From Helichrysum umbraculigerum (taxonomy: Eukaryota > Streptophyta > Magnoliopsida > Asterales > Asteraceae): DNA of 64,000 nucleotides. Of the stretch, positions 48,370-60,967 are shown one piece after another. The position numbers were made by a program, and so were the translations under genes. How positions within the stretch are numbered: position 1 is the stretch's first letter; every line of letters starts with the position of its first letter. The DNA lies in the NCBI GenBank assembly GCA_949592205.1, contig CATIUR010000012.1, positions 1,363,001 through 1,427,000 on the forward strand, in the 5' to 3' direction. The notes under the pieces are model-generated. The model did not search any database, was not told the origin of the DNA, and saw only the letters and a list, made by a program, of their open reading frames with translations.

Positions 48370-48857
48370 TAGGGGTGTCAAAAAAACCCGACCCGAATAG
48401 GTAATTCGAAACCCGACCCGACTCAACTCGAATTCCAAGCTTATTTGGCCACCCAAATAACCCGAATAACCCGCTTCTTATTTGAGTCGGGTTTCGGATA
48501 AATTTTTTTCAATTCGGGTAACCCGAATAACCCAAATAAGCTAATAAATTATTTATTTTTAAAAATATAATTATATATATAAGTTATTTATGGTTTATAC
48601 ATATATAATATACATATATAAGTAATTCATTATGATTTATACAAGCTATTACTGTCATTTTGTAAAGTTTAAATTTATTTAAAATACGAAAATTTGAAAT
48701 ATCATCTTATTTGAGTTAAATGAATAACCCGAATAGGTAACCCGAATAACCCGACCTTATTTGAATTGAGTTTCGGGTTAGATTATAAACTTCGAAACCC
48801 GAATAACCCGACCCGAATAACCCGAAACCCGATTAACTCACCCGATTGACACCCCTA
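48370..48857. mobile_element. hAT MITE with 8-bp duplication
   Basis: Ends TAGGGGTGTCAA and TTGACACCCCTA, flanked by TGTGTAGA at 48362-48369 and 48858-48865. The 488 bp interior is filled at both ends with ACCCGAATAACCCG-type subterminal repeats around an AT-rich core. No ORF. Confidence 0.92.
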
Positions 48858-48924
48858 TGTGTAGATATATATGGGTGTATAAAAAACTATGAGTTTAAAA
48901 TTTATATTTTTGGTGCGTCTCTAA

Positions 48925-49263
48925 GACGTGTGCCATCGGTTTCTTCCCTTCCAAACCGACGAAGTCTTCCCTTTCGTCACCGTTGACACCGCTTGTGCGG
49001 TTCCTTCTTCGGTTGATGCTTCTTCGGCTAACCGAAGAAATGGACTGAAGTTTTGGTGGGCTCAACTACTTATATTTTATGTATTGTTGTTTTTTAGTGT
49101 ATGTAAATGTATGTATATTGGTAAATGTGGGGCCTAAAAATTAAAGGAAGAAAGGATTGTTGGTAGTGCTTTGTCAGTCTTTCGTCAGTTTTGGTTGTAC
49201 TGACGTGGCGCTGAGCTAGCACAAGGGAAGAAAGAAGTGATGAAGTCACTGTTAGGAGTGGTC
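48925..49263. mobile_element. PIF/Harbinger MITE H1
   Basis: 339 bp, left end GACGTGTGCCATCGG, right end CCTAACAGTG-inverse GGAGTGGTC, flanked by TAA at 48922-48924 and 49264-49266. TAA/TTA duplications are typical of PIF/Harbinger. The two halves match the two halves of H2 (52487-54823). Confidence 0.8.
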
Positions 49264-49358
49264 TAAAAGGTGGTAAATTATAACTTTCATAATAGGATGT
49301 TTCATGAAATAAGTTGGAATTAAAAGTTAAATTTGAATCTAGAAATGCTATTGAATTA

Positions 49359-51480
49359 GACTCCTCCCAACCCAAAAACTAAGTGACTGAAACTGACAGA
49401 TTCACGTCAGCGCCACGTCAGCTTTTTTCTGAAAACTGACTGAAACTGACAGACCCCTCCCATCCCTGATCCATCACTTCATTTTTCTGGGATCCACTGA
49501 CCAATTTTTTAATCAACTAAAATACAATTATTTAAATAAAACACAATATAATTTAAATAAAACACATTTCATTGAAAATAAAAATTGCAACAATTCCTAA
49601 AAAATTAAAAGAACAATAAACTTAAAAATAAAAAACTACATTTCCAAAAAAAATAAAAATTACGAGAAATCCTAAAAATTAAAAAGTACGATAATTTAAA
49701 AAATACTAGAATTATAAAGTAATCTAATCGGAGCTCGACTCGTCGGTTTCGTTCGCGTTTTCTTGTTCGTCTTCGTCCGATTCGTTGTTGCCATATTTGT
49801 CTTGGTAGAGTGTCACGACTTCTTTCCTCGCGTTTTTTTAGCATTTTAATTTCTTTTTTAGACGCTTTTTCGGAAGTTTTTTACACAAAAAACTCAAAGC
49901 TTTGTAGGCGGCTTTTTTCATCGATTTTCCTTAATCATTTTAATTGCTTCTTGTTGCGCGAGAGCGATTTGCCTGACTGCTTCAAGTGTATCCATTTTTT
50001 CAGATTGAACACTTCGTGAAGACGAACCGGCGGAGCTTGAGGTCGTACTTTTTGCCGCCTTTTGGCCCGGAGGACGGCGGATGTAGTCGTGTTGGAACAA
50101 CCTTTTCATGTTCGCATCAAGAGCCGTTTCACTCGGTTGTTCATCCGCGTTCAGATCGGTTACAAACTGTTGGAAATAATCTTCGTTGGCCATTACGCCA
50201 AGCTCGCTAAAGAATTTTGGAAAATGTTTAAGAACGTTCTAAGATGACTCGTAAATGAACGCACGCCCAACTTGTTGCCGGAATGCTTTTCGGGTAGCAA
50301 TCATAATGTCATTTTCGTCGGCACCGCTTTGTGGGAAAATTTCTTTGTATTGTTTGTAGAGAGCTTGGAATGTTTTTGAGTCGTGAGAAATCTTGTTCCA
50401 TTTGCCAGAAAGTTGATTAAGGTTACGGTTTGTTGAGACACAAGAATTGTAACCTTGCATCACTTTAGCCCAAAAGGACTCGTTTGATTGATTTTTTCCT
50501 TGGACACCGTTTTCGGTACAATGTATTCACCGCTCCGCTAAAATCTTAGCCTCCTCGTCCGTCCAACGTGTTTGAGCCCGTTTAGCCTTTTGAACCTTTT
50601 TACCCCGTTTACCCTTTTTCTTGGCGTTTGGGGATTTGGGTTCGGATTTGGGTTTGGGGTCGGGTTCCGGGTTCGCCTCGTCGGAGCTTTCTTCCAAAGT
50701 TTGTGGTACGGTGAAATTCATTTGTTGGTGACTGGGTTGGATGAGCTTGGAGAAAACTGTGGGTGTTGTGGTGACCATTGTGTGTTTTGGTATAACTGTG
50801 GTTGCGGTTGTGACCATTGTGTGTGGTGGGAGAATTGTGATTGTGGTGGTGATCATTGTGTGTTTTGGTACCACCCTTGGAATGCATAATTATTCATCGG
50901 GTCGTGTCGATCAAGGGTGAACGGGTTTGCAATAGGTGGTAAGTTGGCAAACCCGGTAGGTTGAAACGAAGATCCGGAAGCTTGAGTGTTTGGTGAAGTC
51001 GGGTTTGGTAATGGGTTATTCAACAAATTTTGCCACATATCTTTGGCAATATTTTGTTGATCTCTTTTTTTATTTTTAGTTGTTGATTTGTTGTTTTTGT
51101 ACATTTTTTTTGAGAGGTTTGGAGGTAAAGTGTGGTTTTTAAATTGTAAAGAAATGGTGAGGATTGTTGTGTGAGAGAGTTGGTGAAATTAAGAGAATTT
51201 GTTGTGTAAATTGTTGTGTGAAAATGAGTGTAATGTAAAGTGTATTTATAGGTAAAAGTGGAAAGTTAAAAAAAAATTAAAAAAAAGGAACGCTCCATGC
51301 AACGGCATTTTAAAAAAAAAAATTTCCAACGGTAAAAAAAAAACAATTAAATGGGGCCCACAAAAACCGATGGTGCACTTCGGTTTACCGAAGGAGGAAA
51401 CCGACGATGGCAACCGACGGATCAGTGTCATCCCTGTCGGTTCGTCGGTTGGGAGCCGACGACATGGGTTGGCAGCAGTC
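49359..51480. mobile_element. PIF/Harbinger element with Myb-like ORF only
   Basis: Ends GACTCCTCCCAACCC and GGGTTGGCAGCAGTC (13 of 15 bases inverted), duplication TTA at 49356-49358 and 51481-51483. It is 2122 bp, holds the Myb/SANT-like gene, and lacks a DDE transposase, so it is non-autonomous. Confidence 0.88.
49918..51104 (-). pseudogene. Harbinger Myb/SANT-like DNA-binding protein, broken
   Basis: ATG at 51104 (MYKNNKSTTKNKKRD). After ~75 codons the frame shifts near 50870, then a His/Thr-rich repeat (KTHNGHH-like) and a Lys-rich linker lead into a Myb/SANT-like domain: RWTDEEAKILAE, then SFWAKV...QLSGKWNKI. The C-terminal half (FQALYKQY..., SSxxRSVQSEKMDTLEAVRQIALAQQEAI) resembles the NAM-associated C-terminal region of plant Harbinger accessory proteins. 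Two stops lie where Trp is expected: TGA after AER (about 50525) and TAG after YESS (about 50239). The frame closes at a TGA at 49918. In PIF/Harbinger elements this protein brings the transposase to the ends. It is inactive here through one frameshift and two nonsense changes. Confidence 0.85.
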
Positions 51481-52152
51481 TTACTTTAATTGGATTGGAA
51501 GAAGTGGAGTATTATATTATATATATATATATATATAAAGTATATAAAGTGGTAATTAGTTGACCAAGTAATATAATTGCTTAATTCATACTTCTTTGTA
51601 TAAGGAACAAAAAAAGAAGTTGAAACGTAGTTCTACGATCGATGGATGTTACCTTCGAACTTTTATAACTTTCCAAGCAAACGTTTTATACGTATAGTTT
51701 TTGTATGTATTTGTGTATATATTTATTCATCTATATCTACCGATATACCGCATGTTAATGTTTTATAATTAGAAAATTTTAAGATTAAGAATCAGCATTT
51801 TTAAATTTAAAATGTGTAATTTCATATGTTAGTAACTTATTTTTTTATTCATAATTCACCGGTATCCCAAATCTCCTACTTTAAACTGTCGTTATCGATT
51901 CACCATCACGGATAATATATTAGGGAATAGTAAACACAATAATACAATTATCGTTGAGTTACAAATTAAATAAAATATTATATTTCACTGCAAAACGTGA
52001 ATATTATGCTAGTAATTACTGAATGTCGATTGTTGAGTTCAATATATGGAAACGCACTTTAGAGGTAGAAAACTGAAAAACCCCTTAGCAACGTCTGCAA
52101 GACGTTTACATTTCAAAACATTTTCCTAACAAAAATAAAATCAAGGGTTTAT

Positions 52153-52430
52153 ATTTTGGTTATGTATCGAACTTTACACCTTTTACTATTATATGTATCG
52201 AACTTTGAAACCTCATATTGTATGTATTCAAGTTTAAAAACCTTATTTTGTATGCATTTAACCTACTATTGTATGTATTAAACTTACAAAAAACACGTCA
52301 ATTTATGTAGCAAAAACAAGGAAAAAAACATACAATAGACGGTTTTTGAACTTGAATACACACAATAGGAGGTTTTAAAGTTTGATACATACAATAGTAA
52401 AAGGTGTAAAGTTCGATACATAACCAAATA
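52153..52430. mobile_element. foldback element
   Basis: Left arm 52153-52246 and right arm 52338-52430 are inverted copies, about 90% alike by eye (GGTTATGTATCGAACTTTAC at the outer end), around a ~90-bp centre. The transcript would form a long hairpin. Possible MITE; duplication not identified. Confidence 0.75.
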
Positions 52431-52623
52431 CTTAAAATCAATTAGTATTTACAAATAAATTGTATACGGATGAATTGAGCTTCTAAGACCACTCCCAACC
52501 ATTGCTTCTTCACTTTTGCCAGTTCAGCGTCACGTCAGCACATCCAAAACTGATGAAAGACTGATTAAACACTACCAACAATCCTTTCATCACTTCAATT
52601 TTCAGGCCCCATATTTAACATAC

Positions 52624-54643
52624 TATAACACCCCATCTTTCATAACATTATTTAAATATGTTTTACATCGGAAGCGCAAGTCCAAAACAAACATTTCATA
52701 TTAATTATATAATGTCAAACCATAGTCTATCAATTTGGGTGCTGTATAATTCCAAAACATACAACACTAATTATACAAATCAGATATCAGAGTAAACGCC
52801 TGCTCGTCAAACATTCAATTCCAATCAACAGCTTCCTGCCCAACCCGTTATCTAATCATAACCTGCAAGAAGTAATGTGGGGGATTAGCATGAAGCTAAG
52901 TGAATGAAACTAAAGCCATCATCACAACTTAGCATAACAAAATATGTATATAACAAATAATCGTAAACACATAGATATCAAAGAGGATCGGTGGTCCTTG
53001 AGGAACCCTCAATGCCGCGGAGGCCCTCAAGCAACACTTGTAAACCACACTGAGCTGCAGGCCAATATAGCAGTTTACCGATGGCCTATTGCTATTCTCT
53101 CACGCGACTAAGGTTCCCATTAACGATGTGTACAAGGAACCCTCCGTCAGCCAAACAATAGCAACCAAGCCCAACACTTGTTGACCTCTTTCTCATCACA
53201 TATGCCCCAAAGGCCATATATCACATAATCCATAATCATCATGGAATCATATCAGACTGACAGTCTATCAACAGTAAAATCTACGGTTACCCGTTGTAAC
53301 CAAATCACACCGAGGGTACAGATCCACTCACCAATACCTTAGTCGTCCACTCAGTAGTCTAATATCACTGAGTCTGCTCACAGTCTGAGAATAAAATAGA
53401 ATAACAAGTCAGTAACTCATCCATAACAATGAACTTATGTTATAATCATATAACATATGTCAATATACTATTCAACTACAAACTGTACCATATCAACATG
53501 ATAAATAATGCTCAAATGATAAAACTCATAACATTTCATTTATAAGTATTTAAATTATCTCAAAAGCATTACATTAACTAATATCATGACTTAGACCTAA
53601 TTTAGCATCATAACATGTTATCATGTAACAATTATATCTTAGTCTATCACAGAAATCTTATATAACTTATATAACTCAAGTACATAAGCTGAAGCAAAAT
53701 CCCTTAAAAGTCAGTACTACCCGCCGGGTAACATAAGTACCCGCTGGGTACTAAAGGAATCAGCCGAGTAATCATGCAATCAACTGGGTAAATTACATTT
53801 TGTGGTAACAGAAGTAATCTTTGTTTTAAAGCTTATATTAGCCGCCGGGTAACCCATTTAGCAGCCGGGTTCCCCATCAGGTCGCACCACCCGCCGGCTT
53901 GGGTTAGTACCCGCCGGGTACTACCCAAACACAGACAACCCGCCGGCTTGATCTTGGATCAGCTGGGTTCTAACCCCGAACCAGCAACCTACGCTTCTGT
54001 TCAAAACCCCAATTCCGATTTAAATCCAAAACTTCCAAACTCAGTTCTAACTCATCACATATAGTAATAAACATCACATATCATCTTGTAGCACCATATA
54101 ACAAGTTTTTAACTTCACTTTTCATACCAATTTAACAACTCAATCAATTGAAATCAATTTAGTTAATGAATCATAATCAAGAACACTAAACTAAGATTTA
54201 ACTTACCACTTGAAGTTTAAGCAAGATGATGAAGATGATGGAATAAAATCAAGACCACGGCTCACAATCGATTCAATTGTTTGTATAGGGTTTTTGGTTT
54301 TAGTTCAAAGAAAGGAGGTGAAATAACTTTCCAATTAGGGAAAGTTTATAAATAGGTCGTTCTCATTTTTTTCAACCTACTTTAACATATTGGTATAATT
54401 TAATACCCCTTCTAACCTATTGTCTGAAACCAAAAAAACCATTTGCGATAACAACTATTTTATTATTCTTACAACTTCATTAATTTAAAACAATTACTAT
54501 TTCACTAGTCACAATAAGTCCATAGACTCTTTTACCTATTATTTTCAGGTAAACCAAACAATATTATTTCCAAACACATTAAATAATTATTTTAAATCAG
54601 GAAATATATCATAAACTACTAGGCCCGAAAAACGGATGTTACA
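52624..54643 (-). mobile_element. solo LTR 3
   Basis: 2020 bp, left end TATAACACCCC (TG mutated to TA), right end GATGTTACA, duplication CATAC at 52619-52623 and 54644-54648. The GCGGAAGC-like motif near the left end sets the orientation as minus. On the minus strand: TATTTATA (about 54346-54355), GTAAGT donor-like site (about 54195), then the palindrome array at 53718-53953. Confidence 0.9.
53718..53953. repeat. TACCCGCCGGGTA palindrome array
   Basis: TACCCGCCGGGTA at 53718-53730, GTACCCGCTGGGTAC at 53737-53751 and GTACCCGCCGGGTAC at 53907-53921, with degenerate units (AGCCGAGTAA, GCCGCCGGGTAAC, CAGCCGGGTT, ACCCGCCGGCTTG) between and after. Inside solo LTR 3. Confidence 0.85.
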
Positions 54644-54823
54644 CATACACTAAACAAAATATAAAAATATATTTAATATAAGCTGGGTCTAACCTCCAAC
54701 CTCTCTCCTTTTCTTTGGTAAACTAAAAAAGTAAAACTGACAAAGCAACCGACAAAGCCGTGCCAATAGCGTCGGTTCGCCGACCTTCGTCGGTTGCCCA
54801 ACCAGAAGCCATTGGCATAGGTC

Positions 54824-55785
54824 TTATAAACATTTAACTTAAATTTTAAGTCCATCTTACTATTTATTTATAAAAAAAGATTGTTTTTATTTTAAAAAAG
54901 TAACTAAAAAAATTATTAAAATCTTAAAAATTACCCTTATTTATTACACTTAAATAACTCATTTACTTGTACCAAATAATTGAAATTAAACTTGTCTTAA
55001 ATATAAAGTAGAATTAACATTTTAATAAAATATCATGAATTCAAAATTTTTCTAGAGGGGCACTCTTTTTCGGAACAAATGAAGTACGGAGTAGTTAATT
55101 TTAAGGATTTTTTGTGAAAGTCTCACATATCTTTGGCAAGTGCGATTATAAAGATCTTATGGTCTATCTTATAAATATTAAATATAAATATATAAACCAA
55201 AATCCTATGGAGAAGGTTGAATCCTTCGATGGAGGTTTTTCAATTTGATCCAACGGTATATGATTAAACTAGATTAAAAATAATAATGCTACAATTTATC
55301 CCCATCAAATCAAATAATAATAAGAAACCATCTATCTTATATACAAATTGGCAATGAAGATGACATCACTGAAGCTGATGTGTCAGCTCTACAACCTTTG
55401 TTGCTGCTTACGTGTCTTCATCCACAACCATCGCTTACGTCAGCCAAGTATTCACAAGACAATAATAATGAATAATAAATTCAAAACTATTTACATTTAT
55501 AATTTTTCCCTCCCTGGATTAATTAATTTGGGTTTGTTTGTGAGTTCCAATAATTTTTGTGTGAGTCCCTAGAGATAAAGTATGCAGATGGACTTTGATC
55601 ATTGTGCCGCATGCTAACTGGTTATCTTGAAAATAGCCACTCACGCTTTCTTTTCTTCATTGGTGAAATTCAAATATATCATCTCCATCTAATTTCTCCA
55701 TTTGATTAATCCAATAATCTATTCCACTTTCATAATCTTCTCAAAATTTCAATCACCATCATTCTCTATACGCCCCTTATTTCTC
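54824..55785. other. no gene seen
   Basis: AT-rich sequence with short open frames that show no motif. Confidence 0.4.
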
Positions 55786-55933
55786 CGTCTCCCTTTTTTC
55801 TTCATCTTCTTCATCATCAGTGTTCTTTCACACCCATCTTCTTTTGTATCATCTTCTATCCGTCTCCCTTTTTTCTTCATCTTCTTCATCATCAGTGTTC
55901 TTTCACACCCATCTTCTTTTGTATCATCTTCTA
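55786..55933. repeat. 74-bp tandem duplication, CT/TTC-rich
   Basis: Two adjacent, essentially identical copies (CCGTCTCCCTTTTTTCTTCA start). The open frames over it are a low-complexity effect. Confidence 0.85.
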
Positions 55934-56339
55934 CACCTGGCGAATTTCTTAATTTTCATTACTGGAGATTTTTTTAAGTTCGAATTTTGTTTCAGAATCG
56001 AATAGAAAGATGAGATAAAAAATCAACCCTCATTAAATCAATTGTTTACTTTTGATCCTTCTCTGACCTTTTTTTTTGTTTGTTCACTTAATTATTGGGA
56101 AATAGAGAAACTAAAGATGATAAGGGTGGATTTCATTGCCGTAAGTAGATCAGGAGATTTGGTGGTTTTGCTTTTCCGTTCAGTTTCTTCCGATTTGGAA
56201 GTCTGATATCGCTTAATTTATACATGTTTTTAGATGCGATATCGGTCCTAATTATGTATTATTTGAATTAGTTTCATGAACTTAAGGTACTTATTTAGTT
56301 GGAAATTGATTTCAGGTGTTCATATTGAAGAAATGGTGA

Positions 56340-58500
56340 AAATATGGTAGAATATACGAAACCGAGCAAAAGTAGTAAGGCCATGCCCATGTCATATTTG
56401 GCCATGCCCATGGTGGTGTTACTTTGTCATTCGTTGCCTATTGATGTTGGCCACGGCCATGTCCTTGTAGAGGCCATGACCATGTTACTGGGTATCTGAT
56501 CATTTTTGCAACCTGATAGAGGCTACGGCCATGTCATCCAAAACGCCATGGCCATGGCGTGCGCCGACCTGATGAGTATAAATACGTGTTTTAAGCCATT
56601 TTTAGGGTTATCTCATAATGGTGATGGCTTGGGCGATTTTGGAGAGGCTTTTGGAGATATCCTAAGTGCTCTATCATCATCTTCATAATTCTGGAACAAA
56701 GGATCGATTCCAATCATCCGATTTCATTACTCTCTTCGGTTTGATTTCATAACCATTATTATGGGTTTTATCTTGAGTTTTGATCTTTTGATGTTTGTGC
56801 CCTTCAAGGGCTGGATTCTTATGTTTATTTAGTTTAGTGAACCCTAGTATTATGGATGTATCGTACATGTTTGGATTGATTTATGTGTTAATTTTGTGTT
56901 TGATTAAAGAACCATGAGTGATCTAGGTTTTGATTTTGATTCAATTGATAAGTATTTGTTGCATTAAGTGAAAACTTGTGTTTATCATGTACTTGTTTAC
57001 AATCTATTGAGAAATTGATGATTGTATCTTTGTATTTGACCAAATAAAAGGTTTTGAATTGAAATTGAAAAACTCGATTGTTTATGTACCACACTTGGGT
57101 TTATCATGTACTTGTTTACAATCTATTGAGAAATTGATGATTGTATCTTTGTATTTGACCAAATAAAAGGTTTTGAATTGAAATTGAAAAACTCGATTGT
57201 TTATGTATCACATTTAGGGACACCTTGTGTGGTTTTAACTTTTACGACGGTAAGGTTAGCTATCTAATCATGAAATTACTAGAATTAACAATAGGTGGTT
57301 AATAACTATTGGTGTCAAGGACACTTGCACTAAGAAAGGTTAGTCATTGAATTGGTTTTGTGATAACAAAGTGATTGTTTTGCTAATTTCACATTATCGG
57401 TCACGTCTTGTACTTAATCTATACATCCAAATCTAGGGACATTAAATCTAAGTAAACATCGTTCATACCATAGAGATCATACTATCTTTATTGCTTTATT
57501 TATTTATTGTTTGAAGACTTGTTGTTTATCTTGATTAATAACTTTAGATTGTTGGATATAATTATTAGATTGATTTGATTCGTATGATAATATGTTTATT
57601 TAATCACCGAACGATTCATATTGTGGTTTATTTATGTTTGATTATGTTGGTGTTATGTTTGTTTCATTAAGTGAGAACTTGTGGATTTAGCATTACATTT
57701 ACTAGAGTGACAACTAGTGATTTGTATTAGAGATAATCAAAGAATTGGATCAAAGTAATTAAACTGTGATGTGGGTGGATCATACTAAGAGAGATCTTGT
57801 GTGATTGTTGATTGTTACGAGAGTAAAGTCACAAGATTAATACTTCATATTAGTTGGGTTTATTAATCATAATTAAGAGGTCTTAAATGACAACGAGAGT
57901 TGCATTGTGTAATCTTAGTTACGTATTTGGCTTTTGCGAGAGCAAAGGAATCGATTAGTTAAACCACATACGTTAATAATTAATTTAGTCCTTAATGTTT
58001 GTTGAATGACTTGTTATAGTTAAGAGGTCTAAGGTGAACAAGGAGACTTGCACTATGTAATCTTAACTAAGTGATTGTGTTGCGAGAGCAAGTAATCCAA
58101 CTAGTTAATTCACTTACGTTAAGTAACATTACAGTTCTTCATTAAAACATCCAACACTAGGGGTAAAAGGTCTAGATGAATACACTTCTATAACCTGTAA
58201 TGAATCTATCTTTACTTGTTTTATATATTTTTGTCTTTACTTTAAATGCAATCATTCGACTACCTGTCGTTAAAAGGTACTATCCTCCAATTTTACATGC
58301 TTTCAATAAAAGGTTAACTGTTAGTTGATAACAATTTCATAATAGTCATAAACTGTTCTTGTGGACGATAACCTGGAACTTATCTTTGCTATACTACTAC
58401 TCGATTAGGTACACTTGCCTATTTGTGTAATAGCCAATACTTAGATATTTTCTTATACATTTTATAACTTGGTATTTGCACATCAAAGTCGAGTAGTAAG
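56340..58500 (+). mobile_element. decayed LTR-like region
   Basis: Layout matches the big LTRs: GGCCATG/CATGGCC-type palindromic units (56380-56560), a TATA box (AGTATAAATACG near 56577), short leader, long AT-rich stretch with duplications (56980-57217; similar ~165-bp blocks around 57880-58120), then TTCTTGTGGACGATAACCTG near 58364, like the GAACGACC block before the 3' end of LTRs in elements 1 and 2. Ends and target duplication are not identified, so LTR identity is inferred. Confidence 0.5.
56980..57217. repeat. 119-bp tandem duplication
   Basis: 56980-57098 and 57099-57217 are almost identical, each starting GTTTATCATGTACTTG. Confidence 0.88.
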
Positions 58501-60328
58501 TTTTCTGCTTATATATCCTAATTATATCATAATGGAAACTTGAAATGTATATTGACATTTTATAATCTGTAAGTAATAATAAAAATGTTTTTACTCAAGA
58601 TTCCACAAACCGATTTTATGTTTACTATGTAGGGTTTTCTGTATAATGTTTTGGTTGCAAGGTTGTGAAGCTTCTTAAAGAAGTTACAGAAATTTTATTA
58701 AGGTAACCTCAATTTACTCATTTATTATCAAGATTTTTAGTAACTTTTGTAAAAATGAAATGGCAATTTACTTATTTGGTTGTTTGATATCTTGATGGGA
58801 ACTGAATTTGTAGGTTTAGTTGATAGTGTTGATTGAGGTTGCTGAATAGTTGTGCTTATTATTGCAATTGATGAATTAGTCTTTTTGGCCACGTTATCAT
58901 TCATTCTAAGTTACCTTTTGTACTTTTAATTTGATTTTTTGTGTGTATATCAGTTTTGGCATCTTTGAATGGTTTGGTCTGCATATGGTTTGAAACCCAT
59001 ACATATTGAAGAGTGAAAAGATTAGTTTTTTATAGTTTGTAAGATTAGGTGTGTTTGTGCCCTTTCTCTGTTTATTATGCCCTTTCTCTGTTTATAGTCA
59101 AATTTTATCAAAATTGCTTTCTCTGTTTATAGGGCTGTTCTCTAGAATTGATTTCTCTAAGTTGTTATTTGTCTTCTATGCCCGCTCTCTATGTCTGTTT
59201 TTCTTTTTGTTTCTTTCATCATTTTTTTTTTCCAAAACAATGGAACTTATCATGCTATTTATGATATGTAATCTTCTTCTATGTTTTAAAAAAAAGTTAT
59301 ACTATTGTGGAATAAGACATATGATATGCATTTTCTTCATGCACACAAGGTGTTCGATGAAATGACTTTGACCATGGAAAAATGAGGTTCGAATATAATT
59401 AAAATACAATTTGATGCTACTTTGGACCCTTCTAACCCGTCTTATTCATTTTCTTCTCAACCAATTTTTACCTGTTGCTCCGTTAGAGGTGCGGCATAGT
59501 CTGGATCAACCCCATTAATATGATGGGTCATATTTGCCTCTCTAGAAAACAGGTTATGCCGAATAACCGAATAATCAATTAATAAAAGAAATCAAACGTA
59601 TGATTTCTAACTATGCATTTTCATTTTTTATTTTGCAAAACTCAAACTGTTTTTTGATTTCTAAATGTTGTATCTTGCAGAATATTTATACTATGTGGCT
59701 TCAGGTATAAAGGTTTATGAATTGCATATTTATAAAGGTTTATGTGGCTTCAGGTATAACATGATGATGACCAAAAAATAAAGTGTTTAACCATAGAAGT
59801 ATAAGCCTAACTGAATGCCACTTCAGGTTAGGCGTTTTGGTCCCCATGAAGACAAGGTATTGTGTCTTAATAACCTTACTATTGCTCATATAATAGACAC
59901 ATGGTTTGGCATCATTTTTCTGTTTTTGTTTTGGTTGTGCATATGTTGTTTTGGAATTGTAGTCAACCAAACAGAAAAAAACATGCCTGCTTCAATTCTT
60001 AGAGGTCTCCAAAATTGATAAATGTGCAAGTCGCAGAACGTTAGATATCTGAAGTTGCTAGGATGTGGATCATATATAGTTTATTGAGGTTCAACACTGA
60101 TCAATAACAGCTATACTTCTTTCAATTGGGTATTTATGAAGTGTACATGGTTTTATTGGTTGTGTATTTCTCTTTTAATAAAAGTTCATATTATATGTGT
60201 ATAATGATATGGCATCTATAGTCTAAACCATCATTTTCATATGTATGGCTATGATTCATCAAACTCTTTTCATGGTAATTATGGAACTATATATTATCAT
60301 TTTTTCTTATGCATCCTATGCAATGTAG
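58501..60328. other. no gene seen; possible intron or flank
   Basis: CCCTTTCTCTGTTTAT repeats near 59058-59130. A short HKVFDEMT-like string at about 59343 resembles a PPR motif but is too short to call. This may be an upstream intron of the J-domain pseudogene. Confidence 0.35.
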
Positions 60329-60967
60329 GGAAGCAGAAGTTGGTGATGATGATGACTTATTTATTGGACCTCCACCTCCTGCTATGGTGAATGAGGCTGT
60401 ATCTGCCAATGTAGTAGAGCGTTTTGAGGAGGTCTCAATTTGCTTTGCTTTTCAATGTCTTCTTCTGTTACTTCTTTTAATTGGCTTTTAATTTTTGATA
60501 ATACGTTGGTTGCAAACTTTGCTGCCAACCATCTACCTTTGGTTGACATTGAAATCTTCATGTCAACCCAAAAAGTGATGAGTAGAGATTTGTTGCTATC
60601 AAATAAATTAGTAATGTAGATAAAAGGTAACTATTGCAGTTGATATGAGATATCTGATATCATCATTGTAGATGTCACAGGATGTATGGATTTTTATTTG
60701 CTAATTTCATAGTATTATGTCAGATCATATTAACATAACTGCTCTTGATATATTTGTTTTGAGGGTTAGCTTATTAACTTCTTGACGTTAATGTGATCAG
60801 GTTACAAGAATTATGGGAGTAGATGTTGATAACCCATATGATGTTGTTGGAGTCAACAAGAACATGGCAGCTGATAACCTTAAGAAAAGGTAAGCTTTTG
60901 TCAGCATGATAAGTGTCATCTATTTTTCAGATTAAAATAATTTATATTGTATGTTATATATTTATAG

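Larger units (their letters stand above)
52487..54823. mobile_element. PIF/Harbinger MITE H2, split by solo LTR 3
   Basis: Left end GACCACTCCCAACC, right end GCATAGGTC; flanks TAA and TTA (not identical). Removing the solo LTR leaves about 310 bp that matches H1 in inverted order of halves. Confidence 0.75.

Noticed and set aside
50572..50889. plus-strand ORF rich in Cys/Gly (CGCCGDHC)
   Set aside because: Antisense shadow of the His/Thr-rich repeat in the Harbinger Myb-like gene.
59337..59385. possible PPR gene fragment (HKVFDEM)
   Set aside because: Only about ten residues, no further PPR repeats around it.
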